From: Profftia sp020342455
GTDB lineage: Bacteria > Pseudomonadota > Gammaproteobacteria > Enterobacterales > Enterobacteriaceae
Length of the DNA: 64,000 nucleotides
Reading direction: 5' to 3'
NCBI RefSeq assembly: GCF_020342455.1
Contig: NZ_CP080506.1
Span: 434,001-498,000 of the forward strand
Shown: positions 12,967 through 22,331 of the stretch, piece by piece
Numbering within the stretch: position 1 is the first letter of the stretch
Layout of the letters: each line of letters starts with the position of its first letter
Program-made: the position numbers and the translations under genes
Notes under the pieces: model-generated
Seen by the model: the letters and a program-made list of their open reading frames with translations, nothing else
Told to the model about the DNA's origin: nothing
The model's database searches: none

Positions 12967-13983
12967 AATACTTCTTTCGATAATATTAAGTAATTAGTAT
13001 AAGGCATTATAAATAGTTAGATAATTACAACTAAATAAGCGTTTTCAGTTAATTTCAATTAATTTCAGTGATCTTTCGTCTTCTCTATAAATTTATAAAA
13101 ATTTTATAGCAAGTAAAAGATAATACTACTCATCTATCAATGATAAGCTGTATTAATAATATATTATACGCAATAAATGTTATTATTTTAATATAAAGTA
13201 TAAATAAATAAAAATATTATATTATAATATTAATAATTAATAATTATTAATTATCATTATTAATGATAAGATACAACTCAAGTAAAATATAATTTAATTA
13301 AACTTCTAATAGTTTTATTAGGTTATATAGAAGTTTTATTCCATAGTCTTTAACTTAATATTGTTATTATAATACTTTAAAATTACTTATCTAGTTTCTA
13401 TAACACAAAAATATTAATCATATTACTACAATATATATAACTATAAATAAACAATAATAGAACATTTGTTAATTAATAATTAAGATCTATTAAAATACAT
13501 ACTTTATTATTACAGTGGATTTAATAAACTTTGGGATATTAAGTTGTCTATGTTTTAGATAGTTGCATTATGCATAAAATTTTATAAATTAATATTAATA
13601 AGATAATGAATTACTTGTATTTAAGAAGTGATTATAATTGAAGTATTTACTTGGATCAATATGAGTAATACAAAATTGTTGTTTAAAATTAAAAAATTAT
13701 TCACTAGTATAATTAAATTTTTATTTATCAGTAAACTTATATATCATTAATAATTTTTTGTTATTAAACGATTTAATAACCATTATTTAATAATAGTAAA
13801 ATATACTAATCTATAAGTTGTATATTAAATACATAATCCTAGTTATTAGTGTTATAACAATAAAATATTATATTTGATATATACTATATTAGTACTAACA
13901 GCTATTCGTACTAAGTTTCGAGTACTACATTATAATTTTTTACTTTCATAATATTTGAGATAACTAACCCCTTTAGTATTTTA

Positions 13984-14030
13984 TTATCACTATTAAAATA
14001 ATATATAAAATACTATTTTAATAGTGATAA
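13984..14030. terminator. 17-bp perfect inverted repeat downstream of aroC
   Basis: The arms (13984-14000 and 14014-14030) are perfectly complementary over 17 bp, around a 13-base AT loop. It lies 50 bases past the aroC stop on the side where aroC transcription would end, so it may stop or stabilise that transcript. Only three pairs are G:C, and there is no clean U tract on the minus-strand side. Confidence 0.4.
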
Positions 14031-14080
14031 ATATCTTCTGATAAGTAAAGATACTTTATCTTAAAATACTAATTCATATT

Positions 14081-15166
14081 TTACCAACGAGGTACTTTTG
14101 AGACTATATCTTTACACTGTGCTCTATGGCGTAATACATGATCCATTAGAACAATAGCTATCATAGCTTCTGCTACTGGTACAGCACGAATACCTACACA
14201 AGGGTCATGGCGTCCACGAGTTATTATTTCAACAGCTTCACCTTGTCGATTGATAGTTACTCCCGGTACCATAATGCTAGAAGTTGGTTTTAATGCTATA
14301 TGAGCAATAATATCTTGACCGCTACTAATACCACCTAGAATACCTCCAGCATGATTGCTTTGAAAACCATTAGTGGTTATCTCGTCTCTATTATCACTAC
14401 CCCGTTTATTGACTACAGAAAAACCATCACCAATTTCAACTCCTTTAACAGCGTTAATACTCATTAAGGCATGTGCTAAATCAGCATCCAAACGGTCAAA
14501 AACTGGCTCCCCCAATCCTACCGGTACTTTCTTAGCTACAACAGTTATTTTAGCACCTATAGAGTCTCCTTCTTTTTTTAGTATACGCATTAATTTATCT
14601 AAAGCTTCTAGTTGAGTTGGGTCGGGACAAAAGAATGGGTTTTGTTCTACTTGATCCCAATCTGTCATTTTACATGAAATATCACCAATTTGGGCTAAAT
14701 ATCCACTAATATGTATCCCATATTGTTTTTTTAAGTATTTCTTAGCTATAGATCCAGCAGCAACACGCATAACAGTTTCACGAGCGGAAGATCTACCACC
14801 ACCACGATAATCGCGAGTGCCGTATTTTTGTTCGTAAGTATAATCCGCATGGCCAGGACGGAATATATCTTTGATAGTACTATAATCTTCTGAGCGGTGG
14901 TCAGTATTAGTAATAATTAAGCCTATGCTAGTGCCGGTAGTTATTCCTTCAAAAACTCCTGAAAGAATTTCAACTTTATCAAGCTCACGTCTCTGTGTAG
15001 TATATCGAGAGGTGCCAGGACGGCGTCTATCTAAATCCCGTTGTATATCCGCTTCAGTTAATTGTATATGTGGCGGCACACCATCAATAATACATCCTAG
15101 TGCGATACCATGTGATTCACCAAATGTAGTAACACGAAAAAATTGTCCAATGCTATTGCCTGTCAT
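14081..15166 (-). CDS. aroC: Chorismate synthase
   Basis: Converts 5-enolpyruvylshikimate-3-phosphate to chorismate with reduced FMN, the last common step for aromatic amino acids, folate and ubiquinone. The 361 residues equal the E. coli length. The N-terminal GQFFRVTTFGESHG and the segments RPGHADYTY, GGGRSSARETVMRVAAG and GGISSGQDI are family signatures covering substrate and FMN contacts. AAGGAG lies about six bases before the ATG, so the start is clear. It follows prmB on the same strand with a gap of about 150 bases, the enterobacterial prmB-aroC order. The protein appears intact; the symbiont can therefore still make chorismate if the upstream genes exist elsewhere. Confidence 0.98.
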   Translation of the reverse strand: MTGNSIGQFFRVTTFGESHGIALGCIIDGVPPHIQLTEADIQRDLDRRRPGTSRYTTQRRELDKVEILSGVFEGITTGTSIGLIITNTDHRSEDYSTIKDIFRPGHADYTYEQKYGTRDYRGGGRSSARETVMRVAAGSIAKKYLKKQYGIHISGYLAQIGDISCKMTDWDQVEQNPFFCPDPTQLEALDKLMRILKKEGDSIGAKITVVAKKVPVGLGEPVFDRLDADLAHALMSINAVKGVEIGDGFSVVNKRGSDNRDEITTNGFQSNHAGGILGGISSGQDIIAHIALKPTSSIMVPGVTINRQGEAVEIITRGRHDPCVGIRAVPVAEAMIAIVLMDHVLRHRAQCKDIVSKVPRW

Positions 15167-15315
15167 ATAAAACTCCTTGGTAATGTATGACGCTTAGATA
15201 AATATTATAATAAATATATTTTAATACTTATAATATTAAGAATGAGTTATTCTATTAACAATACATCTCATGACTATATGTGGTAAGTATATTGTTACTA
15301 AAAATATATCATGAA

Positions 15316-16224
15316 CTATGCTGTATGGTAGATCTGCTTTTTAGTCAAAAAGAATACACCATCACCTCCTTTTCTAAACTCTAACCAGATAAACTGAATA
15401 TTAGGATATTGATCTATCAAATGGACCATATTATTACCTACCTCGCAAATTAATACTCCATTGTCAGACATATAATCTGAAGCGCAAGCTAGAATTCTGC
15501 GAATTAATTTTAATCCATTTTCTCCTGCCACTAATCCTAATATGGGTTCAAATTGGAATTCCTTTGGTAAATTAAACATATCCTCTTGATTTACGTATGG
15601 AGGGTTAGTAATAATTAGATCGTACTTAAAGGGTGGTAGTTCGTTAAACAAGTCAGATTTAATCGTAGTGATATTCTGTTCTAATAAATGTTTTTTGATA
15701 TTTTTTTTTGTTACACATAATATTTGGTCTGAAATATCTACAGCATCTATTTTAGCATTAGGGAATTCATAAGCACAGGCAATAGCTATGCAACCACTGC
15801 CAGTACACATATCTAGAATATATTTTGGGTCATAATTAATAATACCACTAAAGCGGTTATCTATTAGCTCCCCTATAGGGGAGCGAGGTATAATAACGCG
15901 TTCATCAACATAAAATTCATACCCGCAAAACCATGCTTTATTTGTTATATAAGATACAGGGATACTTTCTTGTACTCTGCGGTTCACACACTTAATAATG
16001 TAATTACGTTCCCTAGTAGTTAAACGAGCAGTGTACATATCTTTAGGAATATCTAATGGTAATTGTAGTATTGGTAATATTAATAGAATTGCTTCATCCC
16101 AAGGATTATCAGTACCATGACCATAATAAATATTTGCTGCATTAAAACAGCTTACTGTCCAACGCAATATATCTTGAATAGTATATAATTCATTAGCTTC
16201 TTCGCTAGATAAAACATTGTACAT
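15316..16224 (-). CDS. prmB: Ribosomal protein uL3 glutamine methyltransferase
   Basis: SAM-dependent N5-glutamine methyltransferase that modifies ribosomal protein L3. About 302 residues; E. coli has 310. SAM-binding ILDMCTGSGCIAIA and the catalytic NPPYV motif are present, as are the PrmB-typical VDERVIIPRSPIGELID and TNKAWFCGYEFYVDE. The frame opens upstream at 16236, but I choose the ATG at 16224: GGAGG sits five bases before it, and the following residues align position by position with the E. coli N-terminus. An 18-bp perfect palindrome lies inside the gene at 15867-15884. The L3 substrate gene rplC is also in this window. Confidence 0.96.
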   Translation of the reverse strand: MYNVLSSEEANELYTIQDILRWTVSCFNAANIYYGHGTDNPWDEAILLILPILQLPLDIPKDMYTARLTTRERNYIIKCVNRRVQESIPVSYITNKAWFCGYEFYVDERVIIPRSPIGELIDNRFSGIINYDPKYILDMCTGSGCIAIACAYEFPNAKIDAVDISDQILCVTKKNIKKHLLEQNITTIKSDLFNELPPFKYDLIITNPPYVNQEDMFNLPKEFQFEPILGLVAGENGLKLIRRILACASDYMSDNGVLICEVGNNMVHLIDQYPNIQFIWLEFRKGGDGVFFLTKKQIYHTA

Positions 16225-17337
16225 ATTAACCTCCAACAGCTTTATCTATAAGCTAACTCTCTATTTAAATTGGTCGCTATGTCAAAATAATAAAGTATAA
16301 CATCATTCTACTAGCTCAATACATAAAAGTTGCTATAATTTATTATTAATATACTAATAGATTAGTAAGAATATATAAATAAACCTAATATCTTTATTTA
16401 ATATTTCTAAGAAAATATATTTATTTTTAAAATTACTATTTGATATCTACTTTTATTCTATTAAAGAAAAAATATGAATGATTCTATATATTATATAATC
16501 TCTAATCATATATAAATTTCATTTATTAGTCTTTTCTATAAAATATCTTTATTACATTATTGAAGTTAGGTAATATATTTTATTCAAAAGCTTCTGAATA
16601 TCATTTAGTTAATTTGATTAATTGTACATTATTTAGATAATTGTATTGTTACTAGTCTTATATTTTATAGAATTTCGTCTTTCTTTTAAAGAAAAAAAGA
16701 AGAAAAAAATCATTCAAGAAAATCATTTATAGAACGCATAAAATATAGTGATATTAAAATATTTTTTACCAATTTTTTATTAGTCAAATAATTATTTGAT
16801 ATATATATCCATATTATTTTTATATTAAAAGAAATATTTATATTGAATATATTAAAATAAAGTAAGAGATAATCTTATCTATTAACATAAAATTATTGTA
16901 TTAACATAAAAAATACTCTTATCGGTATAAATATTTTTAATCCAGTAAATAATGTAATTAATTTTTTATGAGAACATTATATGTTCTAATTAATTACTTT
17001 GTAACAATGCATATACTGTTTTGTTAGTTAATAATATCATGCCTGTATTTTTTATATTTTACTCTCTTTAATATTAAAATAATAGTGATGATTCCTAATT
17101 AATGGATTATATTTTGATTATATCTATTTTGTATTTATATGTATCCTAATTTATACTTTTTACTAAGTACTATTAATATAGAGTTATTTAAATACTAAGG
17201 TTTATTTTTCTTGATATTAATAATAATAAATTTTAGGATTTAGCATGTATTACATAATATGCAATATTTTAAAATACCTTATAATTTAGTATTATATATT
17301 GTGTATTTTACAGCAAATTAATTAATATTAAGAGATA
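16225..17337. other. Gene-free AT-rich gap with one complex hairpin
   Basis: About 1.1 kb between the M15 peptidase gene and prmB, both on the minus strand. No coding potential was seen. The only structure is the nested inverted repeat at 16954-16997. Confidence 0.6.
16954..16997. repeat. Nested inverted repeat
   Basis: Outer arms GTAATTAATT/AATTAATTAC (10 bp) enclose inner arms AGAACAT/ATGTTCT (7 bp) with loop TAT. A 7-base bulge sits on one side only. Together they give 17 paired positions. It lies 340 bases past the M15 gene stop and 730 bases before prmB. It could be a terminator, an RNA element or a neutral relic. Confidence 0.4.
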
Positions 17338-18012
17338 TTAAATATTGTAATTTTTTATGATAAAACGAAAAAAAATTTCTTTTATATTATGAATTAACCA
17401 CTGTGATCCAGCAATATACTGCCCTTGCCAAGACTGCTTGAGTGCTTCTTCTGTAAGTTGATTTTCTAGTAATGATGAAATTGGCTTGTAGCTTATATGC
17501 CAAGGTTCTATAGCAATATCTTGCTGCTGATGACCAAAAGGACAGTAAAATCCGAACTGAATCATATTACATGCAAGCCATTGTTGTAATGGGTACTGAT
17601 AACCACCTTTCAAATATTCCCATAGTTCAAGCCGCAGTTTTTGTCCTTTTGGCAAAAGATCTGGGTCATAGACATCAATCTCAGTCCCCCAATGATGACG
17701 ACTAGCTCCGGGCATTGCAGACCATACTAAAATAGCCTTACATAACTTTTCATTATTCATGGTTGTAATATCCAGCGGTTGGCCATTTATATCTAGAACA
17801 GTGCGTGAGCCAGTGAATTTATCATTCCAAATACGTTGTTGTCTAGAAAAATGTCTAAATGTACTAACAGGCTGTAAATTAAATCCGGCTTTTTTTGCTA
17901 CGTATTGTAATTCTATAAAAGATGCAATGGTTTGATTGTGCAAACGATGATCCCCATATAGATTAGAGAGATGCTCGGTGCTTTGGCCGGTTAGCATTTT
18001 AAATGTAAACAT
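17338..18012 (-). CDS. M15-family D-Ala-D-Ala carboxypeptidase-like metallopeptidase
   Basis: A 224-residue protein with the LAS/M15B (VanY-type) zinc peptidase pattern. SRHHWGTEID fits S-x-H-x-x-G-x(3)-D, giving zinc ligands His106 and Asp113. EPWH gives the catalytic Glu169 and third ligand His172. TFRHFSRQQRIWNDKF before it is the usual conserved N-terminal segment. Known relatives trim D-alanine from peptidoglycan stem peptides. No signal peptide or membrane helix is visible at the N-terminus, so how or whether it reaches the periplasm is unclear. It sits near prmB-aroC where E. coli has mepA, an unrelated-looking LAS enzyme, so it is not simply mepA. All metal ligands are kept, suggesting activity. 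The exact substrate is inferred. Confidence 0.8.
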   Translation of the reverse strand: MFTFKMLTGQSTEHLSNLYGDHRLHNQTIASFIELQYVAKKAGFNLQPVSTFRHFSRQQRIWNDKFTGSRTVLDINGQPLDITTMNNEKLCKAILVWSAMPGASRHHWGTEIDVYDPDLLPKGQKLRLELWEYLKGGYQYPLQQWLACNMIQFGFYCPFGHQQQDIAIEPWHISYKPISSLLENQLTEEALKQSWQGQYIAGSQWLIHNIKEIFFRFIIKNYNI

Positions 18013-21000
18013 ATTATTAGTTAATCTGATTATTTATGAGTTTTTCGTAAGTATTTTTAAGTTAATAATATAACTTAAATGTATTTACTCTTTAGTTGTT
18101 ATATACTTTGCTAAAGTAAATAAAATAATATTTCTATTTATCTAAAAAATTAATCTATAGTAATAGATATATTATTGATGAGTGTTTCTTTTAAATTAAT
18201 AACTCTTATCTAATATAATATTCCCTAAAACCTCATTTTTAGGATTAAAAAGTTTATTAGATATAGTAAGTATAAGTCTTTTATACTAAATTGTATTATT
18301 TTTAGTAATAAAATATCTTTACTATATATTGTAATGAGTTAAATATTATATTTTTGTATTAACTAGAAAGATCATTAGTATCAACAACTAGAATAAACAA
18401 TTCATATAATTAATTTTTATACTTTTAGATAATCAATGATTAGCATATAATATCAAAACATAAAAAATTTACTTGGTAAATACGTAAATTCTGTTAAGAT
18501 AATGTTTTATTTAATTTATTTATTATACATAATTCAAAGAGCTATGAGTATTTATAAGTATACACTTTTTATTATATGTATTTGCTATACTACTTTTAAT
18601 TTTATTAGTAATTATATAATTTGATACGCAATTATCTTATGAGTATAATACTATTATTTATCATGCATAACCAATCTAAATATAATTATAGAAAATAAAT
18701 ATAAGTTTAATGATAATTTTGTGTTGTATATTATGATTTATAATATCATTTAAATATTTTTACTATTAATATTTTTTAGATATTAATTACCATAAAAATT
18801 AAGAAAATTTTATATCATTAGAGCATTAAAATATTTTTATTATTTTGGTATTATTTAAAATAATTTTTATAATTATCTTATGCTGAACAGTTTTCTTTCT
18901 AAAGCAGGGTAACTTATTATGAAATATTATAATTATTAAATTAATTTAGATAATACTTAATCATATTGTATCTAGTTATATTACTGATAATAATCAGTTA
19001 GATCTTTTTAAAAATTATGTAATTAATAATTATATTTTATTATTATTCTAAGTTCTTATAATAATTTATTAAATTTTATTTAATAAATTATTAAGTAGTG
19101 TTAAGAGGAGTAAAAGATATTTTTATTAAAAATATTATTTATTACTATAATATCTAAATTCTGTAATGAATTATTTATTAATTGAGTAAAAGGTTTTTTA
19201 TGTATTTCTATAAAATAATTTTTATTATATTAAGTTAATAACTTCCATATCAATAGATATTTATTTATTTTTTTTAGAAATTTAATATGACATAAAATAT
19301 AGCGGGATTATTTATCACTAAAAGATTTTTTTAAAATACTTTTATTTTATTTGATTTTATATATCATAGATATTTTATCTTAAAACTTGCTCTTTCAGAA
19401 TATTATTTTATTTTTATATAAATATTAATTAATATTTAAATCGTTACCTATTATCAATTTATACTCTGTAATAGAAATTTTCTAAATACTAATTTTTATT
19501 AATTAGTATTTAATCAATCGTTTAATATCTAATTTTTTTTTAAAATATTTATATATTTTAATTATAAAAAATCACTTAACTATCATTAGTAAATAGTTAT
19601 TTTAATCTTTATAAGATATTAAATTTTTTTGAGAGGGAGTAACATGTATTAATAATGATTAATTATGTAGAATTTTTTTATTCTATCAAGATGTCTATAG
19701 TAAAATCTTACCCATTTGCTATTAGCATAACCATATACCAGCAAATGTAGTAATTATTATATCTTAATTTTATCTATAATGATGTAAGGCCAGATAACAA
19801 CCATATTATATAATATTTTATATTATATTGCAATAATAATTTTAAATTTATATAATACTAATTATTCCTTATTAAATAATGATTGTTATAATCTACTATA
19901 AGTAATATAATACATTATACATAATACATAATACATAATACATAATACATAATACATAATACATAATACTATTATAATCTCCTAATGAGAGTAATCAAAG
20001 TAATTATACAATACTACTTTAGTAAATTATTACTCTTTTTCCATATAATGTATTATATAAAATTTTTAATAGATACTACTTTCTCTGGTAAAGTATTTTA
20101 GATGAATCTACCAATTATTTATATAAAATCATTAAATTATCATTTATAAAAATTAATGTTTTTTTACTGCTTAATAATGATTTTTTTATAAAAATAATAT
20201 AAGATATAAAAAAATTCAGGTAAGTCAGACAGCATTTATGTGAGTTTTTATCTATAAAACTTAGCTTATGTAGTTATAGTTTTTATTTTTTAGATATTGA
20301 CTTGTAGTAATAAGTTAATTACTCCGCTTATTTAATAAATTTAATAAACTTACAGGTCTATATAAGATTTTTTTTTAAAAAATCAAACTACTAATTATGT
20401 CGTGTAATTAAATATTACAATATCTGGCATATATAATTATTAATGTACCTATTTTATATCTAGAATATATATATTAATAAAGGTTATAAAGCTGCATAAA
20501 TTATTATGTACCTAAGAAATTTTTCTACATACTACTGAGAAATATTTTAAATAAGGTATCTTGCAAGATAAGAAAATCAATAAAATTAGTTAATAACTTT
20601 AAATGATCTTAGATATATTTGCAATATATCTTTTAAAGATATAGGATACATTGAATATAATCAGATATATATTAATATATATAGCAAAGTCTAAATATTT
20701 AGACACTTTTGTAGTTTAATAAATAAAATATAATTAAATTATTTTAAAAGTAATTTATGATACCTATAAAATTAAACATTGTTAAAAAAGATTCATATAT
20801 ACTGTTAACTATCTTAGTATATAATATTTTATTTTAAGTATCAGACAAGAAGTTTATAAAATATCCAAAATATAACGCAGCAATAATCCCGAGTAAGTTT
20901 ATTTTTTAATATAATAATGATTATACTATTTTTATGTTATGGTCCTATTTTTTGCTTAAAAAAGAATATATTTTAGCTCATTTCATTAAATCTCATTATT

Positions 21001-21023
21001 GATAACAATTAATATAAGAAAAT
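18013..21023. other. 3 kb gene-free AT-rich region upstream of nuoA
   Basis: No gene is recognisable. In E. coli the regulator lrhA precedes nuo; nothing like it remains. It contains the 7-copy heptamer array at 19921-19969 and a short palindrome, TATCTTGCAAGATA, at 20557-20570. The nuo promoter presumably lies in the last few hundred bases, but the composition is too AT-rich to choose a -10/-35 pair. Confidence 0.6.
19921..19969. repeat. Tandem repeat, 7-bp unit ATAATAC, 7 copies
   Basis: Seven exact consecutive copies, with a partial copy just before. It lies about 1.05 kb upstream of nuoA in sequence with no gene. Its exactness suggests recent expansion by slippage. Confidence 0.95.
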
Positions 21024-21440
21024 ATGTTAAAACACACTGAAATAATTACAAATTATTGGGAAATTATAGTATTTATTGTAATTGCACTAGGTTTTCCTGG
21101 AATAATCCTTTTAGGAACATATATATTAGGCGAAAAATCTTATTCTAAAAATATTCCTTATGAATCTGGTATTGATTCAGTAGGTTCAGCTCGTCTACGC
21201 CTATCTGCTAAATTTTACCTAGTAGCTATGTTTTTCGTTGTTTTTGACGTCGAAGCTTTATATTTATATGCTTGGTCTGTTTCGATCCAGGAAAGTGGGT
21301 GGTGTGGTTTTATTGAAGCAACAATTTTTGTTTTCATACTATTATCTAGTTTGTTTTATCTTTTGCGTATTGGGGCTCTTAATTGGACACCTATTAATTC
21401 CCAGTGTCTTGTAAAATACAAAAGCGTAGCAATAAAATAG
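21024..21440 (+). CDS. nuoA: NADH-quinone oxidoreductase subunit A
   Basis: Small membrane subunit of proton-pumping complex I at the junction of the peripheral and membrane arms. 138 residues (E. coli 147), three predicted membrane helices. The conserved loop YESGIDSVGSARLRLSAKFY and MFFVVFDVEALYLYAW are near-identical to the E. coli protein. The C-terminal tail is shortened and divergent. First gene of a thirteen-gene operon and the only one with a long untranslated upstream region. The ribosome binding site is weak. Confidence 0.97.
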   Translation: MLKHTEIITNYWEIIVFIVIALGFPGIILLGTYILGEKSYSKNIPYESGIDSVGSARLRLSAKFYLVAMFFVVFDVEALYLYAWSVSIQESGWCGFIEATIFVFILLSSLFYLLRIGALNWTPINSQCLVKYKSVAIK

Positions 21441-21510
21441 ATAATTACTTTTAGTTAGTTATAAGTTTATTAGTTATATATTATCATTGTAGTAAAATTG
21501 AGGCATAAAA

Positions 21511-22185
21511 ATGGATTACACGCTAACTCGTATAGATCTTGAAGGTAAAAACGACTACCATCCATTAAATAAAAAAGAGAAAGTTATGGATCCTTTAAGA
21601 GATAATATTCAGCGCAATGTTTATGTAGGACAACTTAAGAATACTTTGCATAATATAATTAATTGGGGACGTAAAAACTCTCTTTGGCCTTATAACTTTG
21701 GTTTATCTTGTTGTTATGTAGAGATGGTAACAGCATTTACTGCTGTACATGATGTTGCGCGTTTTGGGGCAGAAGTTTTACGTGCTTCTCCACGCCAGGC
21801 TGATTTTATGGTAATTGCTGGAACTTGTTTTATAAAAATGGCTCCAGTTATTCAGAGGCTATATGAACAAATGCTAGAACCAAAATGGGTCATTTCTATG
21901 GGATCCTGTGCAAACTCTGGGGGTATGTATGATATATATTCTGTTGTGCAGGGCGTAGATAAATTTCTTCCAGTAGATGTTTATATCCCTGGATGTCCTC
22001 CTCGGCCAGAAGCCTATATACAGGCACTAATGTTGCTGCAAGAATCTATTAATAAAGAGCGGCGTCCATTATCTTGGGTCGTAGGTGATCAGGGTGTATA
22101 CCGTGCTAATATGCCTGCAGAAAAAAAACTTAAGCGCGAAAAGCGTATATCAGTTACTGAACTACGTTCACCAGATGAAATCTGA
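21511..22185 (+). CDS. nuoB: NADH-quinone oxidoreductase subunit B
   Basis: Carries iron-sulfur cluster N2, which reduces quinone in complex I. 224 residues (E. coli 220). Cluster ligands Cys67-Cys68 in FGLSCCYVEM, Cys133 in GSCANSGG and Cys162 in PGCPPRPE are all present, shifted by four from E. coli. The N-terminus MDYTLTRID matches E. coli exactly, which fixes the start. An unusually wide 146-base gap follows before nuoCD. Confidence 0.98.
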   Translation: MDYTLTRIDLEGKNDYHPLNKKEKVMDPLRDNIQRNVYVGQLKNTLHNIINWGRKNSLWPYNFGLSCCYVEMVTAFTAVHDVARFGAEVLRASPRQADFMVIAGTCFIKMAPVIQRLYEQMLEPKWVISMGSCANSGGMYDIYSVVQGVDKFLPVDVYIPGCPPRPEAYIQALMLLQESINKERRPLSWVVGDQGVYRANMPAEKKLKREKRISVTELRSPDEI

Positions 22186-22331
22186 CACATAATTGATATG
22201 TAATATAGAATCTATAATAATAGATATTTTATATAAAAAAAAGAATAATATTTTAGTTAGCAGAGCATCATTTAACTTCTTAGTTTATAACTAATGAATA
22301 ACGAGTTAAATAACACTGTGGTGATAAAATT

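Larger units (their letters stand above)
9043..14080. other. 5 kb gene-free AT-rich region
   Basis: The longest gap in the window. No frame on either strand encodes a recognisable protein and no tRNA-like sequence was found. It holds an isolated GC-rich hairpin (11188-11216), a heptamer tandem repeat (12936-12966), a perfect 8-bp-arm hairpin at 10750-10770 and a 17-bp-arm inverted repeat beside aroC (13984-14030). The rest appears to be neutral AT-rich sequence. Confidence 0.65.

Noticed and set aside
19921..19969. Repeat array considered as CRISPR
   Set aside because: Units are 7 bp and directly adjacent with no spacers, and no cas gene is present.
20557..20570. Palindrome TATCTTGCAAGATA, recurring in shorter form at 59378-59389
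   Set aside because: Two short copies in unrelated gaps without other shared flanks are not enough to call a site or repeat family.
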